From: Pseudonocardia humida
Lineage (GTDB): Bacteria; Actinomycetota; Actinomycetes; Mycobacteriales; Pseudonocardiaceae
Direction: 5' to 3'
Length of the DNA stretch: 64,000 nt
Assembly (NCBI RefSeq): GCF_023898865.1
Contig: NZ_JAGSOV010000044.1
Coordinates: 1 to 64,000 of the forward strand
The translations under genes were made by a program, and so were the position numbers. The notes below the pieces were generated by a model that saw nothing but the letters and a program-made list of their open reading frames with translations, searched no databases and was not told the DNA's origin. Below, piece after piece: positions 52,523-60,337 of this stretch. Positions within the stretch are counted from its first letter, which is position 1, and each line of letters opens with the position of its first letter.

Positions 52523-53934
52523 TGCGCGGGCTGCGCCGCTGGTGGGGCGGGCGCACCCTGCGGCTGCGGATCACGATCGTGGTCGGGCTGGTCGCCCTGC
52601 TGGCGCTGCTGGCGCTGAGCAGGCTGGGCGTGCAGCTGCTGACCAACGGCCTGATCAGCGCGGCCGACAGCGAGTTGCGCGAGCAGGCCGACGTGGCGGC
52701 GTCGCAGCTGGTGGCGGGCTCGCCGCCGGCGGTGGTGCGCGGCGCGCAGACGCGGGTCGTGGACACCGCGGGCACGCCGGTGGACGGCGGCCCCGCGCTG
52801 CCGCTGCGCCCGCGCCAGGTCCGGGCGCTGGCCGCGGGCGACGCGCTGATCGTCGGCGGCTACCCGGACGTGCGGCGCTGGCTGGCGGTGTCGGTGGTCG
52901 TCCCGGACGGCTCGACCCGGCTCGTCGTGGTCGTCGGCGACCTGGTCGGGGCCACGACGCTGCTCGGCCACGCCGCGATCGGCCTGGTGCTGGCCGGGCT
53001 GGTGCTGGCCGGCGTGGTGACGCTGGCCGCGTGGGCGGCCACCCGGGCCGCGCTGCGCCCGGTCGACCGGATGCGGCTCTCCGCCGCGGCGCTGCCGCCC
53101 GGTGAGCGGCTGCCCGTCCCGGCGCCGTTCGACGAGCTGCGGGCGCTGGCCGAGGAGTTCAACCTGCTGCTGGCCCGCCGCGACGACGCCGTCGCCCGCC
53201 TGGAGCGGTTCACCGGCGACGCCGCGCACGAGCTGCGCTCGCCGGTGGCCGCGATCCGGGCCCAGGCCGAGGTCGCCGTGGCCCACCCCGACCCGGAGCT
53301 GGTCGAGGAGACGCTGCGCTCGGTGGCCGAGGAGGCCGCCCGGCTGTCCGCGCTGCTGTCGGACCTGCTCGCGCTGGCCCGCGCGGACGCCGGGCGCCGC
53401 CCGCCCGCGCGGCCGGTCGACCTGGTGGCCGCGGCCGCGGAGGCCATCGCCCGGGCGAACGGCACGGCGGTCGAAGGGCCCGCGCTCGAACTGGTGGCGC
53501 CGACCCCCGCGGTCGTCGCGGCCACCCCGTCGGAGGTGGCGACGGTGCTGGACAACCTGGTCGGCAACGCCCGCAGGCACGCCGACTCGCTGGTCCGCAT
53601 CTCGGTGCTGCCGGCCGGGCGCACCACGGCCCGGCTCGTGATCGAGGACGACGGCCCGGGCATCCCGGAGGCCGACCGGGAGCGGATCTTCGACCGCTTC
53701 CTGCGGCTCAACCCGGAGGCGGGCGGTGGGGCGGGGCTGGGTCTGCCGCTGGTGGCGGCGCTCGTGCAGGGCCGCGGCGGGACGGTGACCGTCGGCGCCC
53801 GCGACGGCGGCGGCGCCCGCTTCGAGGTCCGCTGGCCCTCCCCACCCCCCGCTCCATCCCCACCCCCCGCTCCCCCCTCTCCCCCCGACCGCCCGTCCGC
53901 CCCGCCCGCCGGTTCAGGAAAGCCACGTTCCTGA
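52522..53934 (+). CDS. Sensor histidine kinase
   Basis: 470 residues. Two membrane helices (about 15-35 and 148-172) flank an extracytoplasmic sensor region of about 110 residues, then HAMP, HisKA with phosphorylated His236 (FTGDAAHELRSP), and an ATPase domain with N-box VLDNLVGNARRH and G-boxes IEDDGPGIP and GLGLPLV. The C-terminal tail is Pro-rich. The tail's last codons and stop fall inside the hairpin at 53911-53967. Partner of the preceding regulator. The stimulus is unknown; the LolA-like operon nearby suggests envelope or lipid cues. Confidence 0.88.
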   Translation: MRGLRRWWGGRTLRLRITIVVGLVALLALLALSRLGVQLLTNGLISAADSELREQADVAASQLVAGSPPAVVRGAQTRVVDTAGTPVDGGPALPLRPRQVRALAAGDALIVGGYPDVRRWLAVSVVVPDGSTRLVVVVGDLVGATTLLGHAAIGLVLAGLVLAGVVTLAAWAATRAALRPVDRMRLSAAALPPGERLPVPAPFDELRALAEEFNLLLARRDDAVARLERFTGDAAHELRSPVAAIRAQAEVAVAHPDPELVEETLRSVAEEAARLSALLSDLLALARADAGRRPPARPVDLVAAAAEAIARANGTAVEGPALELVAPTPAVVAATPSEVATVLDNLVGNARRHADSLVRISVLPAGRTTARLVIEDDGPGIPEADRERIFDRFLRLNPEAGGGAGLGLPLVAALVQGRGGTVTVGARDGGGARFEVRWPSPPPAPSPPPAPPSPPDRPSAPPAGSGKPRS

Positions 53935-53967
53935 ACTCTGCGGGCAGCATCGTGGCTTTCCTGAACC
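53911..53967 (+). terminator. Two-state hairpin element, GTTCAGGAAAGCCACG family (2)
   Basis: GGTTCAGGAAAGCCACG (53911-53927) pairs perfectly over 17 bp with 53951-53967. Alternatively GTTCAGGAA (53912-53920) pairs with TTCCTGAAC (53928-53936) around seven bases, blocking the longer stem. The kinase stop codon (53932-53934) is in the competing arm. Sequence and design match the element at 48671-48758. Confidence 0.65.
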
Positions 53968-54032
53968 TCCGGTCGGGTCGGGGGCCGGCTGCCGGGAGGC
54001 GGGGGGTCGTCCGGGCGGGCAGGATGCCCGGT

Positions 54033-54329
54033 ATGGCCGATCTGCTGGACGACGCCGCCGTCTCCGCCGCCCTCCACGACCTGCCCGACTGGGAGCGCGA
54101 TGGCGACGCCCTCGTGCGCAGGGCCGAGCTCCCCTCGTTCCCGAAGGCCATCGAGGTGGTCGGCCGGGTGGGCGCGTTCGCCGAGCAGCGCGACCACCAC
54201 CCCGACATCGACATCCGCTGGCGCACGCTGACGTTCCGCTGCTCGACGCACTCCGCCGGCGGGCTGACCCAGCTCGACGTCGTGCTCGCGAAGGCCATCG
54301 AGGACGAGATCAGCTCCGCGGGCGGGTGA
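54033..54329 (+). CDS. phhB: Pterin-4a-carbinolamine dehydratase
   Basis: 98 residues. Family members dehydrate a pterin carbinolamine and sometimes act as transcription coactivators. The motif (F/Y)xxAIxFVxxVGxxAExxxHHPDI is clear as FPKAIEVVGRVGAFAEQRDHHPDI, with the catalytic His pair. It corresponds to M. tuberculosis Rv1159A by order. ATG 54033 is preferred; the earlier in-frame ATG (54024) would only add three residues. No aromatic hydroxylase is adjacent, so the physiological role is unclear. Confidence 0.87.
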   Translation: MADLLDDAAVSAALHDLPDWERDGDALVRRAELPSFPKAIEVVGRVGAFAEQRDHHPDIDIRWRTLTFRCSTHSAGGLTQLDVVLAKAIEDEISSAGG

Positions 54330-54375
54330 GGGCAGCAGCCCGACCACGTGCACGGGACGGCCTCCAGCGGCATGG

Positions 54376-54412
54376 AGTTCGACGGTCACCGTTCTACGAT
54401 GCTCGTCGAACT
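54376..54412. promoter_or_regulatory. Inverted repeat operator before the ArsR-type gene
   Basis: AGTTCGACG (54376-54384) and CGTCGAACT (54404-54412) are perfect reverse complements 19 bp apart. A TACTGT hexamer at 54426-54431, seven bases before the GTG at 54439, is a leaderless-type promoter. Autorepression is the simplest reading. Confidence 0.55.
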
Positions 54413-54438
54413 TCGACACCCGTCGTACTGTTGACCGC

Positions 54439-54762
54439 GTGCCCGCCGCCGAGCAGACCGTGCTGCCGCAGCCGTCGCGCGCGGAGATCCGCATCGAGCA
54501 GGTGCTGCAGGCCCTGGGCGACCCGGTCCGGCTGACCCTGGTGCGGGCGCTGGCCACCGGTCCGGCCGTCGGCATCGCCTGCGGCGCGGTCCCGCTGCCG
54601 GTCACCAAGTCCACCCGCACCCACCACCTGCGGATCCTGCGCGAGGCCGGCGTCATCACCATGCGCACCGAGGGCACCCGGCGCATCGCCGTCCTGCGCC
54701 GCGACGACCTCGACGCGCTCTACCCCGGCCTGCTCGACGGCGTCCTCGGCGCACCCCACTGA
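54439..54762 (+). CDS. ArsR-type winged-helix regulator
   Basis: 107 residues. It has the winged-helix core LQALGDPVRLTLVRALATG, and the recognition helix near TKSTRTHHLRILREAGVI. A pair of Gly/Ala/Cys residues lies between helices (IACGAVPLP), a region used for metal binding in some ArsR members, but only one Cys is present, so classical thiol-metal sensing is not supported. GTG 54439 follows a TACTGT hexamer by seven bases. Its target may include the PPK2 gene 49 bp downstream. Confidence 0.82.
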   Translation: MPAAEQTVLPQPSRAEIRIEQVLQALGDPVRLTLVRALATGPAVGIACGAVPLPVTKSTRTHHLRILREAGVITMRTEGTRRIAVLRRDDLDALYPGLLDGVLGAPH

Positions 54763-54811
54763 CCGGGGGCCCCCGCTGGCCCGACCCGGCCGCATCGCCC
54801 ACGATGCCCGG

Positions 54812-55603
54812 ATGGAGAAGCTGCCGCGCAAGCCGTACGAGAAGGAACTGCTGCGCCTGCAGGGCGAGCTGGTGCACATGCAGGAGTGGGTCCGGACCAG
54901 CGGCGCCCGGCTCGTCGTGGTGTTCGAGGGCCGCGACGCGGCCGGCAAGGGCGGGGCGATCCAGCGGATCTCGGAGTACCTCAACCCCCGGATCTGCCGC
55001 GTCGTCGCGCTGCCCGCGCCCACCGAGCGCGAGCGGACCCAGTGGTACTTCCAGCGCTACGTCCCGCACCTGCCGGCGGCCGGGGAGATCGTGCTGCTCG
55101 ACCGCTCCTGGTACAACCGCGCCGGCGTGGAGCGCGTCATGGGCTTCTGCACACCCGCGGAGTACGAGCGCTTCCTGCGCCAGTGCCCGGCCTTCGAGGA
55201 CCTGCTGCTCGAGGACGGCATCATGCTGCGCAAGTACTGGTTCTCGGTCAGCGACGCCGAGCAGGAGCGGCGGTTCCGCGACCGGATGAACGACCCGATG
55301 AAGCAGTGGAAGCTCTCCCCGATGGACCTGGAGTCGATCACCCGCTGGGAGGACTACTCACGGGCCAAGGACGACATGTTCGCCCACACCGACACCGAGA
55401 ACTCGCCGTGGTTCGTGGTGGAGTCCGAGGACAAGCGCCGGGCCCGGATCAACACGATCGCCCACCTGCTGTCCAGCGTGCCCTGGGAACCGGTGCCCTC
55501 GCGCGAGCTCGTCCTGCCCGAGCGGCCACCCGTGCGCGGCTACCGGCGACCGCCGCGCGAGCAGTTCACCTACGTGCCCGACCACGCCGACAGCCTGGTC
55601 TGA
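54812..55603 (+). CDS. ppk2: Polyphosphate kinase 2 family protein
   Basis: 263 residues. Walker A is EGRDAAGKGG (residues 39-48), the lid and substrate loops follow, and DRSWYNRAGVERVMGF is the Walker B and Arg-rich PPK2 region. The single-domain class phosphorylates nucleoside diphosphates or monophosphates with polyphosphate; class I (GDP/ADP) is likely but not certain. The start is the ATG at 54812. The end is only nine bases from the convergent small cysteine-rich gene. Confidence 0.88.
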   Translation: MEKLPRKPYEKELLRLQGELVHMQEWVRTSGARLVVVFEGRDAAGKGGAIQRISEYLNPRICRVVALPAPTERERTQWYFQRYVPHLPAAGEIVLLDRSWYNRAGVERVMGFCTPAEYERFLRQCPAFEDLLLEDGIMLRKYWFSVSDAEQERRFRDRMNDPMKQWKLSPMDLESITRWEDYSRAKDDMFAHTDTENSPWFVVESEDKRRARINTIAHLLSSVPWEPVPSRELVLPERPPVRGYRRPPREQFTYVPDHADSLV

Positions 55604-55612
55604 CGGCGGGGC

Positions 55613-55834
55613 TCAGCCGCGAGCGCGCAGCCGCGTCCACACCGGACGCGACGCGGTCGGCTGGGACCCCAGCCGCAGGACGGCGGGCAGGCCCGCGCCG
55701 GGGCGCCCGGAGTAGCGCCGGCAGACCTCCGGGCCGCAGGTGCTGCAGTCGCGACCGGCGCGGAAGTGCTCGTGCGCGTCGACGTCGTGTCCGCAGCGGC
55801 AACGGGCGGCGGCGACCGCGGTGCGGGTGCTCAT
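55613..55834 (-). CDS. Small cysteine-rich zinc-binding protein
   Basis: 73 residues from the ATG at 55834, with AGGAG nine bases upstream. Five cysteines and three histidines in CRCGHDVDAHEHF and CSTCGPEVC suggest a zinc cluster; the C-terminal half is basic and Pro-rich. It is divergent in orientation from the leader of the DAHP synthase gene, leaving 179 bp between starts. Function unknown. Confidence 0.6.
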   Translation of the reverse strand: MSTRTAVAAARCRCGHDVDAHEHFRAGRDCSTCGPEVCRRYSGRPGAGLPAVLRLGSQPTASRPVWTRLRARG

Positions 55835-56000
55835 CAGGTGTACTCCTGTGGGTCGATCGGGGAGGCGGAGCGGGAGTGCCCGGTCGGGGAGGCCGGACAC
55901 ACGTGATCTCGCCGATGCGCCGGGTTTCGTATCACCCCTGGTCCGCCGTTCATCACTTCGCGCTACGCGGCGGTCACCGCAGCCCTGCTCAGCGGGCTGC

Positions 56001-56006
56001 TAGGGT
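56001..56006 (+). promoter_or_regulatory. Leaderless-type promoter before the aromatic leader ORF
   Basis: TAGGGT is placed seven bases before GTG 56014, so the leader ORF would be translated from the first base of the message. Confidence 0.5.
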
Positions 56007-56013
56007 CGTCGTC

Positions 56014-56079
56014 GTGCAGCGGCTGTACTGGTTTACGCGACCGGCCCGGAGAGGGTCGGCCGGCGTAGCGCCGCGCTGA
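56014..56079 (+). CDS. Aromatic attenuation leader peptide (Tyr-Trp-Phe)
   Basis: A 21-residue open frame reads GTG CAG CGG CTG TAC TGG TTT and then a basic tail, giving V-Q-R-L-Y-W-F followed by TRPARRGSAGVAPR and a TGA stop. The three aromatic amino acids occur side by side, and the Phe codon is TTT, rare in this genome. It lies 80 bp before the DAHP synthase gene and before several hairpins. This is the classical layout of a ribosome-mediated attenuator. A comparable aromatic leader was described for C. glutamicum aroF. Confidence 0.75.
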   Translation: MQRLYWFTRPARRGSAGVAPR

Positions 56080-56134
56080 CCCCCACCCCGAGCCGGAGGA
56101 CGAACCGGCTCGGGCGGACGCGCGGGCCGGGCTC
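56041..56134 (+). promoter_or_regulatory. Candidate attenuator structures between leader ORF and DAHP synthase gene
   Basis: Three helices can be drawn: CCGGCC (56041-56046) with GGCCGG (56058-56063), overlapping the leader's tail; CCGAGCCGG (56088-56096) with CCGGCTCGG (56105-56113), a likely terminator hairpin; and an alternative pairing of CGAGCC in that hairpin with GGCTCG near 56128-56134. Some exclude each other, as attenuation requires. Confidence 0.5.
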
Positions 56135-56159
56135 GTCCCGAACAGGAAGACCGCCCGCC

Positions 56160-57230
56160 ATGCCTGCCATCCCGTCCGTCACCGCCGTCCCGGCGCTCGA
56201 CGAGCACCGCACCACCCGGATCAGCCCGCTGATCTCCCCCGCGCTGCTGCGCCACGACCTCCCCGTCGACGACGCGGTCGCCGACACCGTCGTGCGCGCG
56301 CGGGCCGACGCCGTCGACATCCTCGACGGCCGCGACGACCGGCTGCTCGTCGTCGTCGGGCCGTGCTCGATCCACGACCCGGCCGCCGCGATGGACTACG
56401 CGCACCTGCTCGCCGCGCACGCCGAGCGCCTGTCCGGGCAGCTGCGCATCGTCATGCGCACCTACTTCGAGAAGCCGCGCTCGACGGTGGGCTGGAAGGG
56501 CCTGATCAACGACCCCGGCCTGGACGGCACGTTCGACGTCAACACCGGGCTGCGCACCGCGCGCGGCCTGCTGCTCGAGGTCAGCGCGCTCGGGCTGCCG
56601 GTGGGCTGCGAGTTCCTCGACCCGATCACCCCGCAGTACCTGGCCGACGTGGTGAGCTGGGGCGCCATCGGCGCGCGGACCGCGGCCAGCCAGGTGCACC
56701 GCCAGCTGTGCAGCGCGCTGTCCATGCCGGTCGGGATCAAGAACGGGACCGACGGCGACGTGCAGGTCGCCGTGGACGGCGTCGGCGCCGCCGCGGCCGG
56801 GCACGTGTTCATGGGGATCAACCCCGACGGCCTGGCCGCGCTGATCACCACCACGGGCAACCCGGACTGCCACGTGATCCTGCGCGGCTCGGCCACCGGC
56901 CCGAACCACGACCCGGTCTCGGTCGCCGCGGCCCTCGACCGGCTGCGCGCCGCCGGGCTGCCGGCACGGGTGATCGTCGACGCCAGCCACGGCAACAGCG
57001 GCAAGGACCACCTCCGCCAGGCCGGTGTCGTGCGCGAGCTGGCCGGCCGGATCGCCGCCGGGGAGACCGGGGTGGTCGGGCTGATGATGGAGAGCTTCCT
57101 GGTCGCCGGGCGCCAGGAGCTGACCGGCGACCTGACCTACGGGCAGAGCGTCACCGACTCCTGCATGAGCTGGGACACCACCGCCGGGCTGCTCGACGAG
57201 CTGGCCGCCGCGGTCGAGGCCCGCCGCTGA
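56160..57230 (+). CDS. aroF: 3-deoxy-7-phosphoheptulonate (DAHP) synthase, class I
   Basis: 356 residues. It condenses phosphoenolpyruvate and erythrose-4-phosphate, the first shikimate step. The class I (AroFGH) signatures are VVGPCSIHDP, EFLDPITPQY, GIKNGTDGDV and VDASHGNSGKD, giving the active-site Cys and metal ligands. ATG 56160 has AGGAAG about ten bases upstream. The upstream leader with Tyr-Trp-Phe codons suggests control by charged aromatic tRNAs. The gene symbol (aroF rather than aroG) is a guess, as paralogues are not visible here. Confidence 0.9.
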   Translation: MPAIPSVTAVPALDEHRTTRISPLISPALLRHDLPVDDAVADTVVRARADAVDILDGRDDRLLVVVGPCSIHDPAAAMDYAHLLAAHAERLSGQLRIVMRTYFEKPRSTVGWKGLINDPGLDGTFDVNTGLRTARGLLLEVSALGLPVGCEFLDPITPQYLADVVSWGAIGARTAASQVHRQLCSALSMPVGIKNGTDGDVQVAVDGVGAAAAGHVFMGINPDGLAALITTTGNPDCHVILRGSATGPNHDPVSVAAALDRLRAAGLPARVIVDASHGNSGKDHLRQAGVVRELAGRIAAGETGVVGLMMESFLVAGRQELTGDLTYGQSVTDSCMSWDTTAGLLDELAAAVEARR

Positions 57231-57236
57231 CCGCGA

Positions 57237-57278
57237 CCCGGGCGCGCGGCACGGTCCGGGCTGGGCCGCGCGCCCGGG
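57237..57278 (+). terminator. Hairpin terminator after DAHP synthase
   Basis: CCCGGGCGCGCGG (57237-57249) pairs perfectly over 13 bp with CCGCGCGCCCGGG (57266-57278). It begins six bases past the stop codon. The rest of the 217-bp gap to the GH16 gene shows no gene. Confidence 0.7.
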
Positions 57279-57447
57279 AGCGGGTGTTCACCCGGGCGTG
57301 GCGCCGGGCGGTCGGGGCCGTCACCGGTTCGAGCGAATCCGGTGCCGACGCCCCGTAGCGCCGGTAACGACCGGGCGCCGGGCACGAAAAGTGAGCGACC
57401 GATCACGCACCGGATCGGCATCGAGCTCCCCGAGGACGGTCCCGGAC

Positions 57448-58800
57448 ATGTTCAGACCACTGGTGGTCGCCGTCGCGGCGCTGGCCGCGATGACCATCAC
57501 CGCGGGCCCGGCCGTCGCCGCGCCGGCCCCGGCGCAGACCGGCACCACCAACACCTGCGCCAACCCCGTCCTCGCCACCGGCACGACCGGCTGGAGCGCC
57601 ACCGGCGGGCTGACCCTGCGCAGCAGCGCCTCCGGGCACCCGACGGCGCAGTTCGCGTTCTGGGTGCTGGCCCAGTCCCCCACCGTCGTCGTGACGCTGC
57701 CCGCGCAGCAGGTGAGCGCGGGCCAGCAGCGCTCGTTCGCCGCCGACGTGCAGCTCGGCGGCAGCGTCCGGGCGGCGGTGGCCTGGTTCACCGCGAGCGG
57801 CGCCCGGATCTCCGGTGCGGACGGCGCGCCCGTGACGGGCACCCAGACCAGCTGGACCCGCGCCACCGTCACCGGTGCGGCCCCGGCCGGCGCCACCCGG
57901 GCGGTCGTCACGCTGACCGCGAACCCGCAGTACGCCAGCTGGCTGAAGGCGACGGCCTGCACCTACACGACGACGGCCGCCCCGCCGGTCACCACCACGA
58001 CGGTGCCGCCGACGACGACCGTCCCGCCGACCACCACGACGGTGCCCCCGACCACGACAGTGCCCCCGACCACGACGGTCCCGCCGACGACCACGGTCCC
58101 GCCCACGACCACCGTCCCCCCGACCACCACCACCGCGCCCCCGAACGGGCCCGGCGACGGCACCCAGGCCGCGACCCTGCGGGGCTGGGGGCCCCGCGTC
58201 GACGGCGACGAGTTCGACGGGACCGCCGTGAACACCGCGAAGTGGGGCGTCTACAACAGCCCCGGGCACAACGGGAAGGGCCTGCGCCGTCCGTCGCAGA
58301 TCACCGTGAACAACGGCGTGCTGACGATCACCGGCAACTCCGTCGGGACCACCGGCGGAATGGCGATGCGCGACGGCCGCCTGCACGGCCGGTGGGAGGC
58401 GCGGATGCAGATCCCGCGCGGCGACAGCCGCTACCACCCGGTGCTGCTGCTGTGGCCGGAGGCCGAGGACTGGCCGGTGGGCGGCGAGGTCGACTACGCC
58501 GAGACCAACGCGGCGGCCTCCGACGTGGACTTCTTCCTGCACTACAGCGCGCAGAACAAGACCACGCACGCCTCGAAGGTGCTGGACCTGACCCAGTGGC
58601 ACAACTACGCGGTCGAGTGGACGCCGACGCACATCAAGGGCTTCGTCGACGGCGTCCAGTTCTTCTCCGACACCAACCCGGCCCACCTGCCGCCGCGGTC
58701 GATGCACCAGACCATCCAGCTCGACTGGTTCCCCAACGGCACGACCCCGACGACGGAGTCGAGGATGAACGTGGCCTGGGTCCGGATCTACGACATCTGA
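57448..58800 (+). CDS. Secreted glycoside hydrolase family 16 protein
   Basis: 450 residues. A signal peptide of about 25 residues (VVAVAALAAMTITAGPAVAA) is followed by a beta-sandwich carbohydrate-binding-like module to about residue 180. Then comes a PPTTT/TTVPP-type linker (about 185-235), and a C-terminal GH16 catalytic domain. The catalytic motif is E347-V-D-Y-A-E352, the nucleophile and acid/base pair of beta-glucanases. The linker is rich in repeated Thr-Thr-Val-Pro-Pro codons. The target is probably a beta-1,3- or 1,4-glucan outside the cell. GAGGAC lies ten bases upstream. Confidence 0.85.
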   Translation: MFRPLVVAVAALAAMTITAGPAVAAPAPAQTGTTNTCANPVLATGTTGWSATGGLTLRSSASGHPTAQFAFWVLAQSPTVVVTLPAQQVSAGQQRSFAADVQLGGSVRAAVAWFTASGARISGADGAPVTGTQTSWTRATVTGAAPAGATRAVVTLTANPQYASWLKATACTYTTTAAPPVTTTTVPPTTTVPPTTTTVPPTTTVPPTTTVPPTTTVPPTTTVPPTTTTAPPNGPGDGTQAATLRGWGPRVDGDEFDGTAVNTAKWGVYNSPGHNGKGLRRPSQITVNNGVLTITGNSVGTTGGMAMRDGRLHGRWEARMQIPRGDSRYHPVLLLWPEAEDWPVGGEVDYAETNAAASDVDFFLHYSAQNKTTHASKVLDLTQWHNYAVEWTPTHIKGFVDGVQFFSDTNPAHLPPRSMHQTIQLDWFPNGTTPTTESRMNVAWVRIYDI

Positions 58801-58824
58801 CGGGGCCGGGGCGGCGGCCCCGGT

Positions 58825-59230
58825 TCACGGCAGCTCCACGACCCGGTCGGCCACCGCGCGCACCAACGGCCGGTCGTGGCTGCTGATGGCGACGGCGGCC
58901 CGCGAGCGCGCCGCGCCCAGCAGCCCGACCAGCCAGCGCCGCCCCCTCGACGTCCAGTGCCCGCTCCGGCTCGTCGATCAGCAGCACCGAGTGCGGACGG
59001 GCGGTCGCCCCGACCAGCAGCAGCCGGCGGCGCTCCGTCGACCAGCACCGCGCCCTCGGTGACCGGCTCCTCGCCGCGCAGGCAGCGCAGCAGGGTGGAC
59101 TCGCCGGTCCCGTCGGCGCCGACGACCACCGAGCACTCGCCGGGCCGGACCTCCAGGTCGATGCCCCGAACAGCCACTCGTCGAACCGCACCCCGCCCCC
59201 GGCCGCGACCACCCCGTCCACCCGCGGCAC
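58825..59230 (-). pseudogene. Decayed ABC transporter ATPase
   Basis: Fragments of an ABC ATPase lie in at least three frames on the minus strand. GTG 59230 starts a VPRVDGVV region. A second frame gives GADGTGESTLLRCLRG, a Walker A in which the essential Lys of GKS/T is Glu. A third gives HSVLLIDEPERALDVEG (Walker B), and a last frame SSHDRPLVRAVADRVVELP (H-loop and end). The signature motif is missing. Multiple frameshifts and the loss of the key lysine show it is not functional. Confidence 0.8.
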
Positions 59231-59266
59231 GCTACCGGGGCCGGATGGACCGTCCGCGGGGCCGCG

Positions 59267-59695
59267 TCAGGCGTCGGGGGCGAACAGGGCGAGGGCGTGC
59301 AGCCGGGCGGTGTCGACCGGTGCCGCGCAAAGCGGGCAGCGGCTGGCGGTGCGGTGCCGCCCCAGGTGGGCGTGCAGCAGGGCGGGCTCCGGGTAGAGGG
59401 CGTTCACCCGCCGTTCGCAGGCCCGGCACCGGAATTGCTCGGTGGCCTTGGCCACGACGACGTCCCCGGCCTGCTCGTCGCTCCACGGGTCCGCGCCCGC
59501 CGCGGGGGGCGGGCACTGCCCCTCCGGCCAGACCGCGACGGCGTCCCACGTCCGCGTGGCCGAGCCGGTCGCCATCTCCACCCGGGCGGGGCGGTAGGGG
59601 CCGGGCGGGAGCCAGGACGGCAGCGGCGGGGCGTCCGCTTCGTCGGGGTCGAACACGTGCACCACACCCCGTACGTGGATCCGCACCGTCTGCAT
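59267..59695 (-). CDS. Hypothetical protein with a C-terminal zinc-binding module
   Basis: 142 residues from the ATG at 59695. The N-terminal part is beta-rich (MQTVRIHVRGVVHVFDPDEAD). The C-terminal 50 residues have CRACERR, two histidines (LLHAHLGRH) and CPLCAAPV, a plausible zinc-ribbon. I do not recognise the family. It starts 110 bp downstream of the end of the pyridoxamine-oxidase-like gene with a hairpin between. Confidence 0.55.
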   Translation of the reverse strand: MQTVRIHVRGVVHVFDPDEADAPPLPSWLPPGPYRPARVEMATGSATRTWDAVAVWPEGQCPPPAAGADPWSDEQAGDVVVAKATEQFRCRACERRVNALYPEPALLHAHLGRHRTASRCPLCAAPVDTARLHALALFAPDA

Positions 59696-59770
59696 CGGCA
59701 GACCGTAATCGCGGGGGCCCCGCACCGCCCCCCGGAGACCGAACGCGCCACCGGCTCCGCCGGGCAGCGG

Positions 59771-59794
59771 CGGCCGGGGGTCGTCCCCCGGCCG
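59771..59794 (-). terminator. Hairpin between the flavin-oxidase-like gene and the hypothetical gene
   Basis: CGGCCGGGGG (59771-59780) pairs with CCCCCGGCCG (59785-59794) around a four-base TCGT loop. It lies beyond the 59806 stop and before the 59695 start. Confidence 0.6.
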
Positions 59795-59805
59795 ACCGGC
59801 GCGGG

Positions 59806-60231
59806 TCAGGCCTTGGCGTAGTCCGTGCTGAGCCACTTCTCCGGGCGCATGCGCACGAGCAGCGAGCTGTCGCCGAGGTTGTCCCGCACCCACGCGGCCG
59901 CCTCGTCCGCGGGCAGGTAGCGCCCGGCGATGCCGAGCGCCTGCTCCTCGGTCGGCGCCCCGTCGATCGCGACGATCGGGCCCTCGGCGGTGGCGTACTT
60001 GTACGGCGGCGTCTCGACCTGGGCGTTGAGGCTGAACCGGCGCGCCTCCCGCAGCAGCCGCTCCTTCACCGACCCGCGGTCGATCCAGAGCAGCACCTCC
60101 CCGCCCGGCGTGTAGTCGTACCAGATCGGTACGGCCAGCGGAGCCCGTCCGGGGCGCTCCACGGCCAGCACGCCGACGTGGACCCCGGCCAGGAACTCCT
60201 GGCGCTCCTGCTCGGTCATGACCAAGGACAT
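59806..60231 (-). CDS. Pyridoxamine 5'-phosphate oxidase-like flavin/F420 protein
   Basis: 141 residues, split-barrel fold: MTEQERQEFLAGVHVGVLAVERPGRAPLAVPIWYDY with the following VLLWIDRGS and PPYKYATAEGP strands is the standard pattern. Many in actinobacteria use FMN or F420 as cofactor in oxidoreduction of small molecules. No substrate is evident. Start at 60231 gives the typical N-terminus; a GGGGGGT lies upstream. Confidence 0.8.
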   Translation of the reverse strand: MSLVMTEQERQEFLAGVHVGVLAVERPGRAPLAVPIWYDYTPGGEVLLWIDRGSVKERLLREARRFSLNAQVETPPYKYATAEGPIVAIDGAPTEEQALGIAGRYLPADEAAAWVRDNLGDSSLLVRMRPEKWLSTDYAKA

Positions 60232-60337
60232 CGCGTACCCCCCGACGGGGCGGGCCGCCCGCCCCGGACGAATCCGACAACAGTGCTGCCTGCGCCAACC
60301 CCGGCGTCCTCGACGGCATTCCGACGAGGACGGGAGC

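Noticed and set aside
57963..58235. Minus-strand frame of Val-Val-Gly-Gly-Thr repeats
   Set aside because: It is the complement of the Thr/Pro linker codons of the GH16 gene; there is no independent coding support.
58851..58875. Third copy of the CCACCGCGC hairpin family
   Set aside because: The match lies in the ABC pseudogene and has no second arm; it encodes part of the old protein.
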